Shown here: piece after piece, positions 17,865 to 25,760 of the stretch
Layout of the letters: each line of letters begins with the position of its first letter
How positions within the stretch are numbered: position 1 is the first letter of the stretch
Assembly: GCF_016862175.1 (NCBI RefSeq)
Contig: NZ_BOML01000059.1
Coordinates: 1-64,000, forward strand
Direction of reading: 5' to 3'
Length of the DNA: 64,000 nt
From: Paractinoplanes durhamensis
GTDB taxonomy: Bacteria; Actinomycetota; Actinomycetes; Mycobacteriales; Micromonosporaceae
Made by a program: the position numbers and the translations under genes
Notes under the pieces: model-generated
What the model saw: the letters and a program-made list of their open reading frames with translations, nothing else
Told to the model about the DNA's origin: nothing
Database searches by the model: none

Positions 17865-19040
17865 TTAGCCCGCCGCCGGGGTCAGCACCTCGCTGCGCAG
17901 GCTGCTGACCAGCGCGGCGCTGTCCTTGATCGAGCGGCGGGTCAACAGCACGGTGGCCAGGCTGCCGTGGTCGGCCCATGCGCACACCACCACCGAGCTG
18001 CCGTCCACCCGGCCGATGCCGCAGCTCTCGTGCGCCCCGGTCTCGCCCAGGTCGAACTGCTGCACCTGCTTCAGGTTCAGCTGGTCGGCCAGGTTGTCCA
18101 GCTGCGCCTGCACGTCCGACTTCGGGGTGAACCGCCAGCCGGTCACGCCGAAGACGGTCACCCGCTTGCCGCGGCTGTCGCCGTAGACCCCGGCGAACGG
18201 GGTGCCGTCGGCCGCCTTCGCCGAGCGCAGTTGGTCGGCCAGCCGGTCGGCGGCGCGCTTGCTGGCGTTGTCGTCGCGCAGTTGCAGGTCGGAGAAGGAC
18301 GCCGGCAGGTCGGCGCTCACCGGGTACTGCCGCGCCGCCGGGAACTGGAAATAGGCGAACGGCCCGCCGCAGCAGCAGAGCACGCCGAGCACGGTGAGCA
18401 GGGCCAGGCGGCGACCCCAGCGGCGTTTGCGGCGCGGCGGGGGCATTGGTCGTTGCGGGCGCGGTGCCGCCCACGGCGGCGGCGGGGGGAGTCGCCCGGG
18501 CGCGCCGGGGCGGGTCTGCACCGGCAGGCGGTTGGCCGGCGGGCGGGCTTGTGCCGCCCGAGCCGCGGCGTTTTGGGCCGCGATCTGGGCGGCGGCGTGA
18601 GCGGCGGCCGCCTTTTCGCGAGCTTTGCGTTCGTGCCGGCTGAGCTTGGGCGGCTTCGGCGGCGCGGGGGCTTTCGGTTGCGGCGCTGCCGGGGGCGGCG
18701 CCGCCGGCGCCGGCGACTCGATCCGGGTCGGCGGCATTTCAACCGGTTGGTCCAGCTTGGTGGGGTCGGTTTCGGCAATTTGCGGTACGACCGGGAAGCC
18801 GTCCCACGGTGTGTCCTGGCCTGCCCACGGGTCGACCGCGGGGATCGCGGCCCGCTCGTCGTCCGGCTCCGGGCGCCGCCGGGTCCACCGCGACTTCTTC
18901 GGTGCCGGCGGCGGCACGACGGCCGATCCGCTCCAGCGAGCCGGTGCGTCCACCGTCGAGGGATCCTCCCCGCCGTCGATGCGGGTCGCCTCAGGCAACT
19001 CGGCCGCGGGGTCGTTGTCATCCCGCTGCTGGTCAGCCAT
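17865..19040 (-). CDS. Single-pass membrane protein, paralogue of the 101-724 product
   Basis: The 391-aa protein begins with a ~200-residue cytoplasmic region rich in Pro, Ala, Lys and Arg (with a charged Ala-rich helix RKAREKAAAAHAAAQ). One membrane segment follows a basic stop (RRKRRWGRRLALLTVLGVLC). The ~150-residue extracytoplasmic domain aligns by eye with the protein at 101-724: matching IxGxTGWRFTP / TTLIWTP stretches, two Cys, and the shared WADHGSLA motif. No catalytic motif is recognised. The cytoplasmic tail is the main difference between the paralogues and may recruit partners (inference). The start ATG at 19040 is the only plausible one; a site is not obvious. Confidence 0.78.
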   Translation of the reverse strand: MADQQRDDNDPAAELPEATRIDGGEDPSTVDAPARWSGSAVVPPPAPKKSRWTRRRPEPDDERAAIPAVDPWAGQDTPWDGFPVVPQIAETDPTKLDQPVEMPPTRIESPAPAAPPPAAPQPKAPAPPKPPKLSRHERKAREKAAAAHAAAQIAAQNAAARAAQARPPANRLPVQTRPGAPGRLPPPPPWAAPRPQRPMPPPRRKRRWGRRLALLTVLGVLCCCGGPFAYFQFPAARQYPVSADLPASFSDLQLRDDNASKRAADRLADQLRSAKAADGTPFAGVYGDSRGKRVTVFGVTGWRFTPKSDVQAQLDNLADQLNLKQVQQFDLGETGAHESCGIGRVDGSSVVVCAWADHGSLATVLLTRRSIKDSAALVSSLRSEVLTPAAG

Positions 19041-19196
19041 CCGTCGATCTCCTTCGCTGCCGGTGGTCCGGCCCCTGACGCAAGGTTAGAGGCGTGGCGC
19101 CAGCAATCAGGAACTGCGCGTTCCGGATTCCGAGCGCAAATGCCGGACAACCTGGGCGATGTGCCGGACGGTCTGGAGCCGTATGGTTACCGAGAC

Positions 19197-19994
19197 ATGA
19201 GAACGACACAGAGAAATGCCGTCACGTTGACCGGGAGTGATCTCGGTCAGCCGATGGTGTTCGCCCACGGCTATGGCTGCGACCAGAACATGTGGCGCCT
19301 TGTTGCTCCGGCCTTTGCGGATACGTATCGGCTCGTTCTTTTCGACCATGTAGGTAACGGCAAATCCGATCTGTCGGCCTACGATTCCGACCGTTACTCC
19401 ACCCTCGACGGTTACGCCGGCGACATCCTCGAGATCCTGCACGAAAATGATCTGTGGGACGTCGTCTTCGTCGGCCACTCGGTGAGCGCCATGATCGGCG
19501 TACTCGCCGCGATCCGGGAGCCCGAGCGCTTCGCCAAGCTGGTCCTCGTCGGGCCTTCGCCGCGCTACATCAACGAGCCGACCGAGGACTACGTGGGTGG
19601 GTTCGCCCGCGCCGACATCGAGTCCCTGCTGGACTCGCTGGACAGCAACTACCTCGGCTGGTCCAGTCAGATGGCCCCGGTGATCATGGGCAACCCGGAC
19701 CGTCCCGAGCTCGGTGAGGAGCTGACCAACAGCTTCTGCCGCACCGATCCGGAGATCGCCAAGAAGTTCGCGCGGGTCACCTTCTTCTCCGACAACCGCG
19801 ACGATCTGCTCAAGCTCCGCACTCCGGCATTGATCCTGCAGTGCTCGGATGATGTGATCGCACCGACCGTGGTGGGTGACTACGTGCACAAGCACACCGC
19901 GGGCAGCACTCTGGTGCATTTGAATGCGACCGGGCACTGCCCCAACCTGAGCGCCCCGGAAGAAACGATCGACGCGATCAAGTCCTGGCTGTAG
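19197..19994 (+). CDS. rsbQ: RsbQ-like alpha/beta hydrolase
   Basis: The 265-aa protein matches the RsbQ/KAI2/D14 hydrolase group in length and motifs: HGYGCDQNMWR, the nucleophile elbow GHSVSAMIG with Ser95, CSDDVIAP with the acid at Asp218/219, and GHCPNLSAPEE with His247. In Bacillus subtilis RsbQ the triad Ser96-Asp-His247 is needed to activate the RsbP phosphatase. The next gene, 29 bp on, encodes a PAS-PP2C phosphatase, which strongly supports the same partnership. It should bind or hydrolyse a small hydrophobic ligand and pass the signal to the PAS domain (inference). The start ATG at 19197 fits the family; no strong ribosome-binding site is seen. Confidence 0.9.
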   Translation: MRTTQRNAVTLTGSDLGQPMVFAHGYGCDQNMWRLVAPAFADTYRLVLFDHVGNGKSDLSAYDSDRYSTLDGYAGDILEILHENDLWDVVFVGHSVSAMIGVLAAIREPERFAKLVLVGPSPRYINEPTEDYVGGFARADIESLLDSLDSNYLGWSSQMAPVIMGNPDRPELGEELTNSFCRTDPEIAKKFARVTFFSDNRDDLLKLRTPALILQCSDDVIAPTVVGDYVHKHTAGSTLVHLNATGHCPNLSAPEETIDAIKSWL

Positions 19995-20023
19995 ATCTAC
20001 CGAATCGAAGCGTAGAGCGGAAC

Positions 20024-22519
20024 GTGAGTGACTCAGGTGGGCCGGACGTGACACAAGAGTTACGACTGCCCTGGGATGACGACCCGGACGACCTGTACGA
20101 GCATGCGCCGTGCGGGTATCTGACCACGCTCCCCGACGGGACCATCGTCAAGGTCAATCAGACATTCCTGGCCTGGACGGGGTACACCCGAGGGGAGCTG
20201 GTCGGGCACCGCCGGTTCCGTGACCTGCTCAGCTCGGGCGGGCAGATCTACCACGAAACCCATTACGCGCCGCTGCTGCGGATGCAGGACGAGGTGAACG
20301 AGCTCGCCTTCGACGTGGTCTGCTCGGACAAAACCACGCTGCCCACGCTGGTCAACTCGGTGCTGGCGCGCGGGCCGGCCAAGGAGCCGCGGGCGATCCG
20401 CACCACCGTCTTCAACGCCACCGACCGGCGCAGCTACGAGCAGGAGTTGCTGGCCGCCCGCAAGCGCGCCGAGGACTCGGAACGCCGCATCCAGGTGCTC
20501 CAGCAGATCGTGGCCGACCTGGCGGCGGCACCGACCGAGGCCGAGGTGGCCGAGGCCGTGGTGCGCGCGCCCGAGCCGGCCTTCGGCGCCGCGAGCAGCA
20601 GCATCTACCTGGTCGACGCCGACCGCGACCTGATCATCGCGGTCGCCTCGACCGACCCGACCACCGGCAACTGGGACGACATGCCCCGGTCGTCGAAGCG
20701 GGCGGTGGCCCGGGTGGCCGAGCGCGGCGACCTGCACGTGGTCGGCTCGGTCGGCGAGGCCCGGCAGCACTTCCCCGATCTGGTCGACAACATGCGCAGG
20801 TCCGGCCGCAACACGGTGGTGCTGCTGCCGCTGACCACCGGCCCGACCGACGAGAACACCGGCACCGAGACCCTCGGCGTGCTGGCGTTCAGCTTCACCG
20901 GCGAGCGCAAGCTCAGCGACGCCGAGCTTCGCGTGGTGCGACTGCTCGGCCAGCAGGCCGGCCAGGCGCTCGACCGGGCCCGGCTGTACGACGACGGCCG
21001 CCGCCGCGAGGAGCGTGCCGCCTTCCTGGCCGAGACCACCCGCTGCCTCGACGAGATGCACCGGCTCAACCCGCGGGCCCGCCGGCTGATCGACCGGGTG
21101 GTGCCGGAGATCGCCGACTGGGCCGTGCTGAGCCTGTCCATCGGCAACGGCATCCATGAGGAGGCCGGCGGCTCGCCACCCGACGCCGACCTGCTGGCCC
21201 AGGCACAGCATCGGGCGACGGTGGCGAGCGTGCCGAGCTTCCCGCCGCCCGGCGATCCGCTCGGCTGCGTGGTGCTGCCGCTGACCGCCCGCGGCCGGGT
21301 GCTCGGCACGCTGTCGGTGCGGATGGCGCCGGACCGCCGGGGCGCCGCCGCCGAACGGGCCTTCCTCATCGACCTGGCCGACCGGGCCGGGTTGGCGCTG
21401 GAAAACGCGCGCCTCTACGAGCAGGAGCGGGAGACCGCCCGCACGCTGCAGCGCAGCCTGCTCGCCGCCGACCTGCCCAAGGGCGACATCCGGTTCGCGG
21501 TGGACACCCACTACCAGGCGGCCGGGCTGGACCTGGAGGTCGGCGGCGACTGGTTCGACGCCTTCCTGATCAACAAGGACCGGCTGGTGGTGGCGGTCGG
21601 CGACGTGGTCGGCCGGGGCATCGACGCGGCCACCACGATGGGCCAGCTGCGCAGCGCTATCCGGGCGCTGGCCGGGGACGCGGTCGGGCCGGCCCGGCTG
21701 CTGCAGGGGCTGGACCGGTTCGTCGAGCGGGTCGAGACGGCCCGGATGGCCACCGTGGCGTACGCCGAGGTCGACCTGAACACCGGCGAGCTGACGTACG
21801 CCTGCGCCGGTCACCTCCCGCCGCTGCTGCAGGCGCCGCTCGGCCTGCCGGAATTTCTCCTGCAGGCGCGCTCGGCGCCGCTGGGCTCCCGGGCCGGCGA
21901 CACCCGGCGCACCGAGCACCGGTTGCGGCTGCCGCCCGGCAGCCGCCTGCTGCTCTACACCGACGGTTTGATCGAGCGGCGCACCCGGCCGATCGACCAG
22001 GGTTTCGAGGTGCTGTCCCGAGAGTTCGCCCGGCGGCGGGACGCACCGCTGCCCGGCCTCACCGCCGGGCTGGCCGACTTGCTGGTCGGCCGCGACCACG
22101 CCGACGACGTCTGCCTGCTCTGCCTGTCGCTGGGCAGCGAGGAGCGGATCGAACGGAGCCTGGGGGCCGACCGGCAGCAGATCGCGCTGCTGCGCGCCGA
22201 CCTGCGGGCCTGGCTGGTCGCCCACGGCATCGAGCCGGAATGCCGGGACGCGGTGCTGCTGGCCTGCTCGGAAGCGGTGGCGAACGCGATCGAGCACGGT
22301 TACCGGGACGACCCGTTCGGCGTGATCGACGTGGTCGCGACGGTGACCGGCGACGCGGTCGAGGTGCGCGTCGCCGACAAGGGGACGTGGCGGGGCGCGT
22401 CCACCGACGTGGCGCGCGGCCGTGGCCTGCAGTTGATCCGCGAATCGATGGACCAGGTGCTCTTCGACCGGAGCAGCGGCACCACCGTCATCATGCGGCG
22501 CAGCCTGGAGGCCCAGTGA
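20024..22519 (+). CDS. RsbP-like phosphatase: PAS-GAF-GAF-PP2C-HATPase fusion
   Basis: The 831-aa cytoplasmic protein combines sensing, phosphatase and kinase modules. Residues ~25-120 are a PAS domain (APCGYLTTLPDGTIVKVNQTF), then a coiled linker, GAF domains at ~165-325 and ~330-475, and a SpoIIE-type PP2C phosphatase at ~480-705 with metal motifs GGDWFDAF, VGDVVGRG and DHADDV. The last ~115 residues are an RsbW-like GHKL kinase (ACSEAVANAIEHGY; VADKGTW; GRGLQLIRE). It would both phosphorylate and dephosphorylate a STAS anti-anti-sigma factor, namely the next gene product, which overlaps by 4 bp. In Bacillus, RsbP has only PAS-PP2C and RsbW is separate. The start is GTG at 20024. Confidence 0.92.
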   Translation: MSDSGGPDVTQELRLPWDDDPDDLYEHAPCGYLTTLPDGTIVKVNQTFLAWTGYTRGELVGHRRFRDLLSSGGQIYHETHYAPLLRMQDEVNELAFDVVCSDKTTLPTLVNSVLARGPAKEPRAIRTTVFNATDRRSYEQELLAARKRAEDSERRIQVLQQIVADLAAAPTEAEVAEAVVRAPEPAFGAASSSIYLVDADRDLIIAVASTDPTTGNWDDMPRSSKRAVARVAERGDLHVVGSVGEARQHFPDLVDNMRRSGRNTVVLLPLTTGPTDENTGTETLGVLAFSFTGERKLSDAELRVVRLLGQQAGQALDRARLYDDGRRREERAAFLAETTRCLDEMHRLNPRARRLIDRVVPEIADWAVLSLSIGNGIHEEAGGSPPDADLLAQAQHRATVASVPSFPPPGDPLGCVVLPLTARGRVLGTLSVRMAPDRRGAAAERAFLIDLADRAGLALENARLYEQERETARTLQRSLLAADLPKGDIRFAVDTHYQAAGLDLEVGGDWFDAFLINKDRLVVAVGDVVGRGIDAATTMGQLRSAIRALAGDAVGPARLLQGLDRFVERVETARMATVAYAEVDLNTGELTYACAGHLPPLLQAPLGLPEFLLQARSAPLGSRAGDTRRTEHRLRLPPGSRLLLYTDGLIERRTRPIDQGFEVLSREFARRRDAPLPGLTAGLADLLVGRDHADDVCLLCLSLGSEERIERSLGADRQQIALLRADLRAWLVAHGIEPECRDAVLLACSEAVANAIEHGYRDDPFGVIDVVATVTGDAVEVRVADKGTWRGASTDVARGRGLQLIRESMDQVLFDRSSGTTVIMRRSLEAQ

Positions 22520-22857
22520 CCGACCAATGGGTGACTTTCTCCAATTTCGGTGACGCGGCTCTGGTCCGGCTGACCGGGGAGATCGACCTGGCCAACGCGG
22601 GCGACATCGGGCGCGCGATAGTGAACCGGGTCAACGAGGCCGGCAAGGTGCTGATCGACCTCACCACGGTGTCTTTCCTGGACAGCGCCGGGGTGCGGCT
22701 GCTCGACGCGCTGGTCGGCGACCTCCTCGTGCACGGCACCCGGACCCGGCTGGTGGTGGGCGAGCGGGGTGCCGCGCGGATGACTCTCCAGCTGTGCGCC
22801 TTCCGGGAGGACATCCTGACCACCGACCTGGAGCGGGCGGCGGCCGACTTGAAATAG
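22516..22857 (+). CDS. STAS-domain anti-anti-sigma factor (RsbV-like)
   Basis: The 113-aa protein is a single STAS domain: LVRLTGEIDLANAGDI, then VLIDLTTVSFLDSAGVRLLDAL with the phosphorylatable Ser57 in FLDSAG. In partner switching, the unphosphorylated form binds an anti-sigma kinase and releases a sigma factor. GTG at 22516 overlaps the stop of the phosphatase/kinase gene by 4 bp, so the two are translationally coupled. No sigma factor gene lies in the window, so the final target is unknown. Confidence 0.92.
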   Translation: MTDQWVTFSNFGDAALVRLTGEIDLANAGDIGRAIVNRVNEAGKVLIDLTTVSFLDSAGVRLLDALVGDLLVHGTRTRLVVGERGAARMTLQLCAFREDILTTDLERAAADLK

Positions 22858-22871
22858 GGTCCAAGTACCCT
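22856..22871 (+). promoter_or_regulatory. -10 element within a small inverted repeat upstream of radical SAM gene
   Basis: AGGGT and ACCCT flank a 6-nt spacer, and the right arm is part of TACCCT, a TANNNT -10 hexamer eight bases before the ATG at 22880. This suggests a near-leaderless promoter and a possible operator. Confidence 0.35.
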
Positions 22872-22879
22872 GGACTTCC

Positions 22880-24823
22880 ATGAGTGCAAGCTCCGTCTTC
22901 CCACAGCTCGAACAGCTGCTGCCCCGCGTCAGCAAGCCGATCCAATACGTGGGCGGCGAGCTCGGCGCCGTCGTCAAGGATTGGGACGCCACCACCGTCC
23001 GCTGGGCGTTGATGTACCCCGACGCGTACGAGGTGGGCCTGCCCAATCAGGGCGTCCAGATCCTCTACGAAGTGCTCAACGAACAGCCGGATGTGCTGGC
23101 CGAGCGCACCTATGCGGTCTGGCCCGACCTCGAGGCGCTGATGCGCGAGCACGGCGTCCCGCAGTTCACCGTCGACGCGCACCGCCCGGTGCGCGCGTTC
23201 GACGTGCTCGGCCTGTCGTTCGCGACCGAGCTCGGCTACACCAACATGTTCACCGCGCTCGATCTGGCCGGCATCCCGCCGGAGAGCAAGGACCGCACGG
23301 TGGACGACCCGATCGTGCTGGCCGGCGGGCACGCGAGCTTCAACCCGGAGCCGATCGCCGACTTCATCGACGCGGCCGTGCTCGGCGACGGCGAGGAGGC
23401 CGTCCTCGAGATCACCGGCATCATCCGGGAGTGGAAGGCCGAGGGCTGCCCCGGCGGCCGGGACGAGATCCTGCTGCGCCTGGCGCGCACCGAGAGCATC
23501 TATGTGCCGCGCTTCTACGACGTCGACTACCTGCCCGACGGCCGCATCCAGCGGGTCGTGCCGAACCGCCCGGACGTGCCGTTCCGGGTCGCCAAGCGCA
23601 CGACGATGGACCTCGACGCCTGGCCGTACCCGAAGAAGCCGCTGGTCCCGCTGGCCGAGACGGTCCACGAGCGCTATGCGGTGGAGATCTTCCGCGGCTG
23701 CACCCGGGGTTGCCGCTTCTGCCAGGCCGGCATGATCACCCGCCCGGTCCGGGAGCGGTCGATCACCACGGTGGGCCAGATGGTGCGGGAGGGGCTGGAG
23801 TTCTCCGGCTTCAACGAGGTGGGCCTGCTGTCCCTGTCGTCGGCCGACCACTCCGAGATCGGCGACATGTGCTCCGGCCTCGCCGAGCAGTACGCGGGCA
23901 CCAACGTCTCGCTGTCGCTGCCGTCGACCCGGGTGGACGCGTTCAACATCGACCTGGCCCAGGAGCTGTCGAAGAACGGGCGCCGTACCGGCCTGACCTT
24001 CGCGCCCGAGGGCGGCTCCGAGCGGATCCGCAAGGTCATCAACAAGATGGTGACCGAGGAGGACCTGATCCGGACGGTCGTCACCGCGTACTCGAGCGGC
24101 TGGCGGCAGGTCAAGCTGTACTTCATGTGCGGCCTGCCCACCGAGACCGACGACGACGTGCTGCAGATCGCCCGGATGGCGCACGAGGTGATCAAGGCGG
24201 GCCGGGTGGCCGCCGGCACCAAGGACATCCGCTGCACGGTGTCGATCGGCGGGTTCGTGCCCAAGCCGCACACCCCGTTCCAGTGGGCGAAGATGGAGCG
24301 CCCCGAGGTGATCGACGCTCGGCTCAAGATGCTCAAGCAGGAGATCAACAGCGACCGGTCGCTGGGCCGGGCGATCGGCTACCGCTACCACGACGGCGAG
24401 CCGTCGCTGATCGAAGGCCTGCTTTCCCGGGGCGATCGCCGCGTCGGGGCAGTGATCCGGCGCGTCTGGGAAAAAGGCGGACGTTTCGACGGCTGGAGCG
24501 AACATTTTTCGTACGCCCGCTGGGTCGAGGCGGCCGCCGAGGTGCTCCCCGCCTTCGGTGTCGATCTCGACTGGTTCACCACCCGCGAGCGCGAGCAGGC
24601 CGAGGTGCTCCCCTGGGACCACCTCGACTCCGGCCTCGACAAGGACTGGCTCTGGCAGGACTGGCAGGACTCGGTCAGCGAGTACGAGCAGGACGACTGC
24701 CGCTGGACCCCGTGCTTCGACTGCGGTGTCTGCCCGTCGATGGACACCGAGATCCAGATCGGCCCGACCGGTAAGAAACTGCTGCCCCTGACCCCGGTGA
24801 ACAACCTGCGGATCCCGGCCTAG
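22880..24823 (+). CDS. TIGR03960-family B12-binding radical SAM protein
   Basis: The 647-aa protein has an N-terminal cobalamin-binding-like region (~30-190; FDVLGLSFATELGYTNMF) and a radical SAM core with the cluster motif CTRGCRFC at Cys274, Cys278 and Cys281. It ends in a Cys-rich tail (DDCRWTPCFDCGVCPSMD). This combination is the TIGR03960 family, found next to a DUF2344 protein and rne in many actinobacteria and clostridia. The pair has been suggested to act in RNA or ribosome metabolism, but its substrate is not established. The ATG at 22880 follows a -10 element and the gene is not preceded by a clear ribosome-binding site. The DUF2344 gene follows immediately. Confidence 0.92.
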   Translation: MSASSVFPQLEQLLPRVSKPIQYVGGELGAVVKDWDATTVRWALMYPDAYEVGLPNQGVQILYEVLNEQPDVLAERTYAVWPDLEALMREHGVPQFTVDAHRPVRAFDVLGLSFATELGYTNMFTALDLAGIPPESKDRTVDDPIVLAGGHASFNPEPIADFIDAAVLGDGEEAVLEITGIIREWKAEGCPGGRDEILLRLARTESIYVPRFYDVDYLPDGRIQRVVPNRPDVPFRVAKRTTMDLDAWPYPKKPLVPLAETVHERYAVEIFRGCTRGCRFCQAGMITRPVRERSITTVGQMVREGLEFSGFNEVGLLSLSSADHSEIGDMCSGLAEQYAGTNVSLSLPSTRVDAFNIDLAQELSKNGRRTGLTFAPEGGSERIRKVINKMVTEEDLIRTVVTAYSSGWRQVKLYFMCGLPTETDDDVLQIARMAHEVIKAGRVAAGTKDIRCTVSIGGFVPKPHTPFQWAKMERPEVIDARLKMLKQEINSDRSLGRAIGYRYHDGEPSLIEGLLSRGDRRVGAVIRRVWEKGGRFDGWSEHFSYARWVEAAAEVLPAFGVDLDWFTTREREQAEVLPWDHLDSGLDKDWLWQDWQDSVSEYEQDDCRWTPCFDCGVCPSMDTEIQIGPTGKKLLPLTPVNNLRIPA

Positions 24824-24874
24824 GAGAACACGATTCCCCCCAAGAACCAGCCGGTCGGCGGCCAGGCCCCGGTC

Positions 24875-25603
24875 GTGCAGCGCATCCGTATCCGGTACGC
24901 CAAGCGTGGCCCGCTGCGCTTTACGTCACACCGGGACTTCGCCCGTGCCTTCGAGCGGGCACTGCGCCGGGCCGCCGCACCGGTCGCGTTCTCCCAGGGC
25001 TTCCACCCACACCCCAAGATTTCGTACGCGAGTGCGGCGCCCACCGGCGTCGGCAGTGAGGCCGAGTACCTGGAGATCGGGCTGCAGGCCGAGGTCGACC
25101 CGGAGCAGTTGCGGCTCGCGCTGGACGCCGCCCTGTCGCCCGGCCTCGACGTGCTCGAGACGGTGGTGGCCGGCGAGGGCAGCCTCGCCGACCGGATCGA
25201 CGCCTCCCGGTGGCGGATCGAGCTGACCGGGGTCGACCCGGCGGTGGCCGAGGCCGCCGTCAAGAGCTTCGTCGATGCCGAGGAAGTGCTGGTCGAGCGC
25301 ATGACCAAGCAGGGCCGGCGCTCGTTCGACGCCCGTTCCGCGGTGACTCACATCGCTGTGACCGAGCAGTCCGACCTACCTTCCGGGGCGGACGGCGCAC
25401 CGTGTGCGATAATCGACCTTGTCGTACGACTGGTAACACCCGCCGTGCGGCCCGATGACGTTCTTTCCGGCCTGCGTGTCGTAGCTGGTCTGGAGCCGCC
25501 GGTGCCCTCACGGGTGACCCGGCTGGCCCAGGGCACGCTCACCGCGCAGGGGGAGATCGCCGATCCGTTGGAAGCGGATCGACTGGCAGCCCACCCGGGA
25601 TAG
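24875..25603 (+). CDS. TIGR03936-family (DUF2344) partner of the radical SAM protein
   Basis: The ~242-aa protein starts IRIRYAKRGPLRFTSHRDFAR, the hallmark of DUF2344/TIGR03936, with FSQGFHPHPKISYA following. In many genomes it is separate from, or fused to, the TIGR03960 radical SAM protein. Function is unknown. The annotated GTG at 24875 has no good ribosome-binding site. In frame 42 bases upstream, an ATT codon at 24833 follows AGGAG with ideal spacing and would add PPKNQPVGGQAPV; it is a serious candidate for the true start (a rare ATT start). The gene is probably cotranscribed with the radical SAM gene. Confidence 0.9.
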   Translation: MQRIRIRYAKRGPLRFTSHRDFARAFERALRRAAAPVAFSQGFHPHPKISYASAAPTGVGSEAEYLEIGLQAEVDPEQLRLALDAALSPGLDVLETVVAGEGSLADRIDASRWRIELTGVDPAVAEAAVKSFVDAEEVLVERMTKQGRRSFDARSAVTHIAVTEQSDLPSGADGAPCAIIDLVVRLVTPAVRPDDVLSGLRVVAGLEPPVPSRVTRLAQGTLTAQGEIADPLEADRLAAHPG

Positions 25604-25760
25604 ACGGGCGCCATCGGAGGGCGTCGGCTGCAAAAACAGCGGGCGCCTGTCGGCAGACTTCGGCCGCCCGTCCGACCAACGGCCGGGACCGAAATACTTG
25701 CGGCGACCCTGCGTGGCAGCGCTCACACGCGCCCGGGGCTGCCAGAACTGGAGAGCGCCC

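Noticed and set aside
25604..25760. Possible tRNA or small RNA upstream of rne
   Set aside because: GC-rich partial stems are present but no cloverleaf, T-loop or conserved motif could be found.
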